46,092 nt of DNA, taken from positions 1-46,092 of the forward strand of contig JBBQZU010000025.1 in assembly GCA_038207425.1 (NCBI GenBank), given 5' to 3'. Shown here piece after piece: positions 9,111 through 16,338 of this stretch; the stretch's first letter is position 1; each line of letters starts with the position of its first letter. The translations under genes and the position numbers were made by a program. Origin of the DNA: JBBQZU01 sp038207425. GTDB taxonomy: Bacteria > Bacteroidota > Bacteroidia > Flavobacteriales_D > Cryomorphaceae. Below the pieces are notes generated by a model that was given only the letters and a program-made list of their open reading frames with translations, searched no databases and was not told where the DNA came from.

Positions 9111-12100
9111 ATGCAACTCCCCTTTTTAAAATCTATTCGGTGGTCATATTTAGCTCTGGTAATAGCCGTTTTAGCGGCCATTCCATACCAGGTTTTGGCA
9201 CAAGCAAAGAAAGCTGAGAAGCTCATGGATGAAGAGCGTTTCGGTGAAGCGATAAAGTACTTGAAAAAGGATTTTAATGCTGAAGGAAATATAGAAGCAG
9301 GTATTCTTCTCTCCAAATGTTATTATAAGCTTCAGGATTATCCTGAAGCTCTTGACGCGCTAATTCAAGCGGACGTGAGCAGAATAGAAGCTCCCGATGA
9401 TATTCGGTTCTACTCTGACGCGCTTATTGCTTCCGATGACTTTTCGGAGGCTTATTTGATGCTAATCAGGCTGTTTGCCAATGATCAAACCGATGCAAAG
9501 ACCTTTCTCTGGCTTGCAAAAACCGGCGATCTACTAAGGTGGGATACCGTAGATTCTGGTTCGAGATCATTTTTTCTTTCAGGGCTCAATACGCCTTATA
9601 ATGAGCACTCTCCGTATTTTACATCTTCAGGCCAGCTTTGGTTTGTAAGTGATTTAAATAGTGTGCAGTCAATTTTTCCGGCTACATTTAGCGATCAGAA
9701 TATTCACCTTTTGCATAAAACTACCCGCAGACAGGGTGTTTCGAATCAGGTGGAAATGCCCTCAATTCTGCAGAAGAACCGAAACCATTTTGACCACGAT
9801 GGCCAGCTTCAAGCTTGGCCGGGCAAGGACAAGTATGCCCTAACAATAAAAAAATTAGGAGTAAGTCTGATAAATGCGAAAAGTGGAATTTACTTTAGTA
9901 ATCTTTCGGGAAATAAGTATGAAATGCTGCCTTTTGACTACAATAAAGATTGTAATGCGATGCACCCCACATTTAACGAAGATGGAAGCAGAATGTATTT
10001 TGCATCTGACAGGCCTGGGGGATTTGGAAACACTGACTTGTGGTATTGTGACTGGAAGGATAACAAATGGTCAGAGCCTATAAATCTTGGTCCCGGTGTA
10101 AATACTCCAAGTAGTGAAGTTTACCCCAGATATCAAGGGCATAGAATTTACTATGCATCAGACAGGAAGGACGTGGGCTATGGGGGGCTTGATATGTACT
10201 ATTCAAGCGAGCTTCTCGGATTTAAGGGCTCTATAAATATGCGCGCACCAATCAATTCTGCATACGATGATTTTTCAGCCACTTTTGTGGATAACGAATC
10301 CGGATATATGTCTTCAAACCGCTTAGGAGGAGCCGGTGGAAATGACATTTTCGAATTTGTTTTTAAGCCTGAACAAATATTCCAAAAGGACTTAATTGCC
10401 CGGATTATCAGAGACGTAATTCCCGAAGGAACTGAGTATACAGTGATGAATGAAAATGGAGAAGTGATACACGATGGTCTGGTGGCAAAAGACGCATCGA
10501 TTACTCTAGGAGATGTGAAACCTGATCAGTTCTATACCCTGCATGTATTGCATGAAGGAGTTGCTGCTGAAGCTTTGTTGTCAATAGGCACCAAGAATAG
10601 TACGATCAAGCATACTATTGCCCAAGAAGGACACGGGAAATTCAGGTTTGAAATGATGGGCTATGATGAGTTCTTCCTTGGTAAGCAGGATTTCTCAAAT
10701 CCTGCCACGAGTAAATTCAATATGGATGGAAGGATAATAGCGCCTGACGATACAGATTTTAGTGCAGTACAGGTAATATTAAAAGATGATCTCGGTGTGG
10801 TACAGGCAGTAATTGAACCCGTCTTGAGTGGCCGGTTCGATTTTGATGGTTTGGAAGTAGGTGATGAATACAAGATTGAAATCCGCGGCTTAAGAGGCTC
10901 ACATACAATTGATATTTTTGGAAAGTCTAGCTATAGATTGCAGTCAATTGATCGGTCCTATCCTGATATTTTCAGTTATATCAAGCCATTGCCAAGCGCT
11001 AGTTGGATGATTGATGCTGAAGTGCCGGTACACAGTATAGTTGCACATCTGGAAGGTAAGGATTTCAAGACTGGCGACAAATTTATTCTTACAGATAATG
11101 AAGACAAACAACTGAAAACATGTGAGCTAGATACTGATGGTAACATTGTGCTTGGCTCTTTGATGGCGGGCAGATCATACAATCTCACACTGCCTGATGG
11201 TAAGATTGTGGAAACTGACAGGCTCCAAATACTATCGGGATCAAAGAATATTTCACAAACTGTTCGTCCTGAAAATTCAAAAACATTCCAGTTTGAATAT
11301 GCTCTGCCCGAAGAGTTGACAACTACAAAAATTCGGGTTGCGCCTGAGCCGTTAAAACCTGAAGGGATAAAAGAACTATTTGCTGAAAGCTCATTTAAAG
11401 CCCGTATTGTAGATTTTGAAATTCCAGCGAACGCATCAATGGTGCATATTGATGCCAAAGGAATTGTTGTAGATACTTTGAAGTATACCGGCGGCGGATT
11501 GTTTACAATGATAAAAGGGATAGATGATGAGCCTTTTACACTTTCTTTTGGGCAAAAAATGGTAGATATTGGCACGGTAATAAAGGTATATAATGAAGAG
11601 AATATTGCTGTAGCAGAAGCAGTTACTGCTAATGGCATAGAGTTCAAATTTAACCCGAGCAAGGCACTGGCAGTTAAAGAAGACAGAGCCGGATCACCGC
11701 CATCTGTGGCAATGGTTAATTCCTTTGATTTGAAAGATGTTTATTTTGATTTTAATAGTGATAAGCTCAGCTCCGCAAGTAAGGAAAAGTTGGATGGTCT
11801 AGTAGCGATGCTAAAAGATAATCCAGGTGTAAGTATACGAGTAGGTGCGCATACAGACGCTTTTGGGCCCGAAGCCTATAATATGCGGCTTTCAGAGCAA
11901 CGCGCAAAGTCTGTGGTTAAATATTTGATTGAGAATGGTATAGCGCATTATAGGTTGCAAGCCAAAGGATTTGGTGAGGCACAACTCATTAATAATTGCG
12001 CGGACGGTGTATCCTGTTCAGTAGCCGAACATGCCTTAAATCGAAGAACTTCAATCGTTATAACTGATGGAAAAGTTGGGATTTCATCATCGGATTACAA

Positions 12101-12512
12101 TCCTAAGGTAACTCCTGAAGCTAATACCGAAACTAAAACAAATGCACTACCAAAGAGTGGAAGTGATTTAAGTTTGCCGCAAATTTATTTCGATCTGAAC
12201 AGTGATAAGCTTAAGCAGTCAAGCTCGGCTATACTTAGTGAATTGGTTATACTTATGAACGAGCACCCGGATCTGAATATTAAAATTGGGGCCCACACTG
12301 ATTCAAGAGGTACTGATTCACATAACCTGCAACTTTCACAACGAAGAGCAGACACTGTGCTGAAATTTCTTGTGAATAAAGGCATATCTAAGGAACGACT
12401 TGAAGCTCAAGGCTATGGTGAGTCTGAGCTTGTGAATACTTGCTCAAATGACGTGCAATGTGCTGAATCAGGTCATACACTAAACAGACGCACCACATTC
12501 ACTGTGTTGTGA
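9111..12512 (+). CDS. Large PorE-like protein with two tandem OmpA domains, cassette A
   Basis: A 1133-residue exported protein. Signal peptide ends VLAQ (about residue 31). A TPR-like helical region follows (about 32-150), then PD40 propeller strands (about 280-420: MYFASDRPGGFGNTDLWY, IYYASDRKDVGYGGLDMYY, YMSSNRLGGAGGNDIFEF), then a long stretch of beta-rich repeats (about 430-860) and two OmpA_C domains at about 876-985 (VYFDFNSDKL, GAHTDAFG, LNRRTS) and 1022-1133 (IYFDLNSDKL, GAHTDSRG, LNRRTT). Each OmpA domain carries the Bacteroidota Cys pair before the NRR motif. The start lies 14 bases after the previous stop, so it is probably the last gene of the operon. It has no counterpart in cassette B. 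The doubled peptidoglycan-binding domain suggests firmer wall anchoring or crosslinking (inference). Confidence 0.86.
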   Translation: MQLPFLKSIRWSYLALVIAVLAAIPYQVLAQAKKAEKLMDEERFGEAIKYLKKDFNAEGNIEAGILLSKCYYKLQDYPEALDALIQADVSRIEAPDDIRFYSDALIASDDFSEAYLMLIRLFANDQTDAKTFLWLAKTGDLLRWDTVDSGSRSFFLSGLNTPYNEHSPYFTSSGQLWFVSDLNSVQSIFPATFSDQNIHLLHKTTRRQGVSNQVEMPSILQKNRNHFDHDGQLQAWPGKDKYALTIKKLGVSLINAKSGIYFSNLSGNKYEMLPFDYNKDCNAMHPTFNEDGSRMYFASDRPGGFGNTDLWYCDWKDNKWSEPINLGPGVNTPSSEVYPRYQGHRIYYASDRKDVGYGGLDMYYSSELLGFKGSINMRAPINSAYDDFSATFVDNESGYMSSNRLGGAGGNDIFEFVFKPEQIFQKDLIARIIRDVIPEGTEYTVMNENGEVIHDGLVAKDASITLGDVKPDQFYTLHVLHEGVAAEALLSIGTKNSTIKHTIAQEGHGKFRFEMMGYDEFFLGKQDFSNPATSKFNMDGRIIAPDDTDFSAVQVILKDDLGVVQAVIEPVLSGRFDFDGLEVGDEYKIEIRGLRGSHTIDIFGKSSYRLQSIDRSYPDIFSYIKPLPSASWMIDAEVPVHSIVAHLEGKDFKTGDKFILTDNEDKQLKTCELDTDGNIVLGSLMAGRSYNLTLPDGKIVETDRLQILSGSKNISQTVRPENSKTFQFEYALPEELTTTKIRVAPEPLKPEGIKELFAESSFKARIVDFEIPANASMVHIDAKGIVVDTLKYTGGGLFTMIKGIDDEPFTLSFGQKMVDIGTVIKVYNEENIAVAEAVTANGIEFKFNPSKALAVKEDRAGSPPSVAMVNSFDLKDVYFDFNSDKLSSASKEKLDGLVAMLKDNPGVSIRVGAHTDAFGPEAYNMRLSEQRAKSVVKYLIENGIAHYRLQAKGFGEAQLINNCADGVSCSVAEHALNRRTSIVITDGKVGISSSDYNPKVTPEANTETKTNALPKSGSDLSLPQIYFDLNSDKLKQSSSAILSELVILMNEHPDLNIKIGAHTDSRGTDSHNLQLSQRRADTVLKFLVNKGISKERLEAQGYGESELVNTCSNDVQCAESGHTLNRRTTFTVL

Positions 12513-12553
12513 TCATTTAGTAAGGAATTGCTTACATTTCGAAAAACTTCGCC

Positions 12554-13084
12554 ATGAGCACTTCCAGACCATTTAATCTAGCTGATTGGATAAGCAAAAA
12601 CAGACATTTGCTAAAACCGCCTGTTGCTAATAGGAATCTCTATCCTGAAGGATCAGACTATATTGTAATGATCGTAGCAGGCCCTAATGCTCGTAAGGAT
12701 TATCACTACAACGAAACCGAAGAACTGTTCTATCAGCTTGAAGGTGATATTAATGTCCGCATACAAGAAGATGGTAAGGCAGTTGATATACCAATACACC
12801 AAGGAGATATGTTTCTACTTCCTGCCAAAACCCCACATTCACCAATGAGAAGCGAAGGCTCTATTGGTTTGGTTATTGAGCGTAAGCGCGAAGGAACTGA
12901 TTATAAGGATGGTCTCTTATGGTTTTGTGACAAATGCAATAACAAACTTCACGAAGTTTACTTCCCGCTTAAGAATATTGAAAAGGATTTCCAGCCCAAT
13001 TTCAAAGAATTTTATGGAAATGTAGAACTGCGGACTTGTAAAAAATGTGGTACCATTATGCCAACTGATCCGCGGTTTATATAG
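12554..13084 (+). CDS. nbaC: 3-hydroxyanthranilate 3,4-dioxygenase
   Basis: A 176-residue cupin that opens the aromatic ring of 3-hydroxyanthranilate in the kynurenine route from tryptophan toward quinolinate and NAD. Catalytic iron ligands are visible as His51, Glu57 (within HYNETEELFYQLEG) and His95 (AKTPHSP); substrate-contacting Arg47, Arg99 and Glu110 are present. The C-terminal rubredoxin-like second metal site is intact: Cys125 and Cys128 (WFCDKCNN), Cys162 and Cys165 (RTCKKCG). Length and spacing match the bacterial enzyme. ATG 12554 is the only start consistent with family length. It sits 41 bases after the cassette A operon with no other kynurenine-pathway gene in view, so its position between the two cassettes looks incidental. 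A TACATTTC element (about 12533) may be its -7 box. Confidence 0.96.
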   Translation: MSTSRPFNLADWISKNRHLLKPPVANRNLYPEGSDYIVMIVAGPNARKDYHYNETEELFYQLEGDINVRIQEDGKAVDIPIHQGDMFLLPAKTPHSPMRSEGSIGLVIERKREGTDYKDGLLWFCDKCNNKLHEVYFPLKNIEKDFQPNFKEFYGNVELRTCKKCGTIMPTDPRFI

Positions 13085-13340
13085 ATATCATTCTTAAACA
13101 GGCAATTAGCCTTGCTTTTTCTGATCGATTCAGGCTCGTTTTTAAGTCTTGCCACTTCTCAATTCTCCCGCTTCGGCCTCATCTGAATTCGATGGCTGTG
13201 CATATAATCCTTAGCTGTAACCAAATAGCCATAATCTTGTATAAGTATTGCACTCGTCGTGGATGATCGTCACACTAAATGTCATTTCATCGATCTCACT
13301 AGGAAAGTGTGAAACATGTTATTATATCTTGACAAGCAAC

Positions 13341-14708
13341 GTGAAAACCCCTATTACAAGAATTGCGAGTTTGTTGCTCCCATTGCTAGTCGGTTTTGTA
13401 TCACAAGCTCAGGCACCACAGTTAATTAATTATCAGGCTGTAGCCAGACACGCCAATACTGGAGCTGAATTGGCCAACCGCGAGGTTTACCTTCAGGTCC
13501 AAGTCAGAGCAGGAGGTCCTTCCGGGAATATTGTGTACCAAGAATCCCATGAAAATATAATTACTGATGCGTTCGGTTTATTTTCGATCCATATTGGTGG
13601 CGGAAATATGCTCGCTGGAAACTTTAGCCAGATCAGTTGGGGCTATAATTCTCACTGGCTTGACATATCAATGGATATCGGAGCAGGACTGCTGCCATTT
13701 GGGGCAATGCAATTCGTATCAGTGCCGTATGCTTTGCATGCCGGAACAGTCGCCAACGTAGACGATGCCGATGCTGACCCATCCAACGAATTAATCAGTA
13801 ATGTGGTTTTCAATAATGAAGCATCTACCCTTACAATCGAAGAGGCTGGAGTGAACTTCGACGTAGACCTAAGTGCTTTGGCAAACACACCCGACGCCGA
13901 TGCCGATCCAACCAACGAGCTTATCAATACAGTAAACTTCAATACAGGCACATCTACCCTTACAATTGAAGAGGCTGGAGTGAACTTCGACGTAGACCTA
14001 AGTGCTTTGGCAAACACACCCGACGCCGATGCCGATCCAACCAACGAGCTTATACCTATTGGTGGGTTGTCACTTTCTGGAACCATGTTGCAGATAGTTG
14101 AAGGTGCTGTAACCCATCAGGTAGATTTGCAGCCTATAATTTCTGCAATAATTCTTCCCAACCAGACCACGACGGGTTGGGATGTGACTACCGCTCCAAA
14201 CCGAGTTTTTAATAACACTGCCAGAGTAGGTATTGGGCACACTGCACCTAGCGGCCAACTTGAAGTAAGAGGTACAGGTGCGTTAGGGGAAGCAGTATTC
14301 TTAGCCACCAGGACTGATGCTACTACAATTTTTGGTATTAATTCAGATGGAGTTCGTATTCCGCTGTCGTCCAGTATCAGTATTCAAGGACAGGTGAGAT
14401 ATGCACCAAAGATTTTAAGTGGTTCTGGAAACTATACTGTTGAGCCAACTGACCATATCTTAGTCTGGAAAGTTAATTATTCTGGCCCAAGAAGCATATT
14501 TCTACCACTGGCAACAGATTTTCCGGGTAGGGTGATAAAAGTAGTAAAAGCTGTTACTGGTGCGAATAGCCAAATATCGATTTCAAGCTTTTCCCAAATA
14601 AATTTTGGTTTTGGTCCGTTGACGATGACAGCTAATGACGTCTCTTCAATTACTTTTTTAAGTATCGGTGCTGACGGCTGGATAACTATGGACGGATGGG
14701 AAGATTGA
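13341..14708 (+). CDS. Secreted repeat protein of cassette B (DADADPTNEL-type repeats)
   Basis: A 455-residue paralogue of the protein at 3804. Signal peptide with cleavage near SQAQ, then the same N-terminal domain (INYQAVARHANTG, SGNIVYQESHEN, FGLFSIHIGGG, SVPYALHA). Three DADADP(S/T)NEL repeats begin at about residues 141, 185 and 228; two are nearly identical down to the DNA. The C-terminal domain is also shared (YTVEPTDHILVW, SIGADGWITM). Alignment with the paralogue puts the start at GTG 13341 (VKTPITRIASLLLP); a longer in-frame extension from TTG 13248 would bury the signal peptide and is rejected. It overlaps the next gene by 13 bases. No T9SS sorting domain is evident, so the export route to the surface is open. 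Confidence 0.8.
   Translation: MKTPITRIASLLLPLLVGFVSQAQAPQLINYQAVARHANTGAELANREVYLQVQVRAGGPSGNIVYQESHENIITDAFGLFSIHIGGGNMLAGNFSQISWGYNSHWLDISMDIGAGLLPFGAMQFVSVPYALHAGTVANVDDADADPSNELISNVVFNNEASTLTIEEAGVNFDVDLSALANTPDADADPTNELINTVNFNTGTSTLTIEEAGVNFDVDLSALANTPDADADPTNELIPIGGLSLSGTMLQIVEGAVTHQVDLQPIISAIILPNQTTTGWDVTTAPNRVFNNTARVGIGHTAPSGQLEVRGTGALGEAVFLATRTDATTIFGINSDGVRIPLSSSISIQGQVRYAPKILSGSGNYTVEPTDHILVWKVNYSGPRSIFLPLATDFPGRVIKVVKAVTGANSQISISSFSQINFGFGPLTMTANDVSSITFLSIGADGWITMDGWED
13822..14053 (+). repeat. 129-bp intragenic tandem repeat
   Basis: The 103 bases at 13822-13924 recur at 13951-14053 with a single C/T difference, an offset of 129 bases (43 codons). Each unit encodes STLTIEEAGVNFDVDLSALA followed by NTPDADADPTNEL. 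The preceding repeat in the same gene is more diverged, so the two near-identical copies reflect recent duplication or gene conversion. Confidence 0.93.
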
Positions 14709-15430
14709 TTTTTGTTTTAGCGACAATTTATATGGCAATGGCTCAGTGCGGCTTTGCTCAGGCAGTATCCGGAAGGCAGGTTATTAGTAGTTGTGGGTCA
14801 CAAAACCTTTCGGGAAATGTTGTGCTTTCAAATACCACAGGCGAAAGCGTAATTGGCTCCAGCCAGAATGGTGGAGGTAAAATCACCCAGGGTTTCCAAC
14901 AAGGAAAGACAATAGGAGTAATAATTTTAACCGTTGAGACTGAAAACGCATCCTGTCCCACTTCCACAGATGGCATGGCACAGGTGGTAAGCATAATAGG
15001 ATGCGAGCCTCCATACATCATTACCTGGAGCAATGGCAGCACAGGCGAAGTAGTGGATAGATTTTCTCCGGGAAGCTATTCGGTAACAATCACTTCTGCA
15101 AATTGCCAAGGCCAGCAAAGTTTTGTTATCGGCACCGGACCAGCCGAGGATTGCAGAATACGATTCTTTAATGCTTTTTCACCAAATGGTGACCGGTATA
15201 ATGATACATGGATCATCGAGAATATTGACCTAGACGAATTCGTAAATAATACGATAGAAATATTCAACCGTTGGGGCCAGTCGATTTGGAAGGGCCGCAA
15301 TTACAACAACACGAGTGTTTTATGGGATGGCAGAACTTCAAGCGGGAAATCACTGCCTGCCGGGACGTATTTTTTTGTAGCAGATTTCAGCGGAGTAATT
15401 CATAAAGGATTTATTGAGCTTACCCCCTGA
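14696..15430 (+). CDS. Small SprB-repeat protein with T9SS type B (CHU_C) sorting domain, cassette B
   Basis: A 244-residue paralogue of the protein at 5246. Signal peptide (ending GFAQ), a domain with QVISSCGSQNLSGN, TTGESVIGS and TQGFQQG, one SprB-like repeat (CPTSTDGMAQVVSIIGCEPP, then TWSNGSTGE and FSPGSYSVTI), and a C-terminal CHU_C domain (FFNAFSPNGDRYNDTW, IEIFNRWGQSIW, LPAGTYFFVADF). The start codon lies inside the last codons of the preceding gene and the stop shares one base with the next ATG (TGATG), so all three are translationally coupled. Predicted T9SS type B substrate displayed on the cell surface with help from the adjacent PorP/SprF protein. The specific ligand or role cannot be read from sequence. 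Confidence 0.87.
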   Translation: MGRLIFVLATIYMAMAQCGFAQAVSGRQVISSCGSQNLSGNVVLSNTTGESVIGSSQNGGGKITQGFQQGKTIGVIILTVETENASCPTSTDGMAQVVSIIGCEPPYIITWSNGSTGEVVDRFSPGSYSVTITSANCQGQQSFVIGTGPAEDCRIRFFNAFSPNGDRYNDTWIIENIDLDEFVNNTIEIFNRWGQSIWKGRNYNNTSVLWDGRTSSGKSLPAGTYFFVADFSGVIHKGFIELTP

Positions 15431-16338
15431 TGCGCTTAATCCAAATAATATTCTTTCTGGCTTTCTCTACAGGTTGTGCTGCACAACAATACGCATTGCA
15501 CAGTCAGTATATCTTCAATCTTTTCATGATAAATCCTGCCTATGCAGGAGCCCGTGATGCACTTTCCACAAACCTGAGCTATCGCACCCAATGGGTAGGT
15601 TTTGAAGGTGCACCAACTACCCAAACTTTCTCGATCCATAGCCCTGTAAAGAAGCAGAACACTTCTTTGGGCATGCTCATTCAGAATGATATAATAGGGG
15701 CGCGTCAAAATACTTATGCAGCAGTGACCTACGCATACAAGCTTAAAATAAAACGCCGCGAGTACATTTCTTTTGGTTTGCAAGGCGGTATAATGAATTA
15801 CTACTACAATTGGAGTAAGCTCGATTATGAAAGACCCAATGATCCGGCAGCATATTTTGACAACGGAAGCACATGGCTTCCCAATTTTGATTTTGGTATT
15901 ATGTACCTAAGTCCCAGATCATACATAGGATTTAGTGCTACAAGTTTAAACGGAGCTAAGATTAATTCAAATGCGGCCAGCGATGCCAGATTGGATATGC
16001 ATTTGAATTTTATGGCTGGCAAGGTGTATGACATCAATAAGGAAATAAGTCTAAAGCCGAGTTTGCTCATCAGATCGGCAATGGAAGGGCCCATGCAGTT
16101 TGATGCCAATATGGGTGCATTGATTAATAATACACTTTGGGTCACGGCGACGTATAGATATAAGTTTGGAATGGTTTATTCTGCTCATTGTACAGTTTTG
16201 AATCGCCTAAATATAGGCTACGCCTATGATCTGGCATTGAATGGATTGCTTGCTAAACAGAGCGGTACCCATGAGATTTTTTTAGGATATGATTTCAATG
16301 TCTACAGACTCAAGTCAATATCTCCCAAGTACTTTTGA
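15430..16338 (+). CDS. PorP/SprF family type IX secretion outer-membrane protein, cassette B
   Basis: A 302-residue PorP/SprF-family protein, paralogous to 5990. Signal sequence about 1-19, with a Cys at residue 16 just before AAQQ, then the family motif HSQYIFNLFMINPAYAG and repeated barrel-like strands (YRTQWVGFEGAP, TSLGMLIQNDIIG, FGLQGGIMNYYYNW, NFDFGIMYLSPRSYIG), ending HEIFLGYDFNVY. The ATG shares a base with the upstream stop, and its own TGA overlaps the TTG start of the OmpA-family gene. Its consistent position between a type B substrate and an OmpA-type protein in both cassettes supports a dedicated partner role for this substrate rather than a general T9SS role (inference). Confidence 0.9.
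   Translation: MRLIQIIFFLAFSTGCAAQQYALHSQYIFNLFMINPAYAGARDALSTNLSYRTQWVGFEGAPTTQTFSIHSPVKKQNTSLGMLIQNDIIGARQNTYAAVTYAYKLKIKRREYISFGLQGGIMNYYYNWSKLDYERPNDPAAYFDNGSTWLPNFDFGIMYLSPRSYIGFSATSLNGAKINSNAASDARLDMHLNFMAGKVYDINKEISLKPSLLIRSAMEGPMQFDANMGALINNTLWVTATYRYKFGMVYSAHCTVLNRLNIGYAYDLALNGLLAKQSGTHEIFLGYDFNVYRLKSISPKYF

Noticed and set aside
10976..11662. 228-residue minus-strand open frame inside the 1133-residue gene
   Set aside because: No recognisable motif. The plus-strand gene has a continuous domain structure across it.
13085..13340. Possible terminator or small gene between the dioxygenase and cassette B
   Set aside because: Only a 4-bp aggc/gcct stem before a T tract was found, and no open frame with coding character. 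Too weak to annotate.
13652..14086. 144-residue open frame on the minus strand across the repeats
   Set aside because: It is the antisense shadow of the repeat region of the plus-strand gene. Its repetitive translation only mirrors the DNA repeat.
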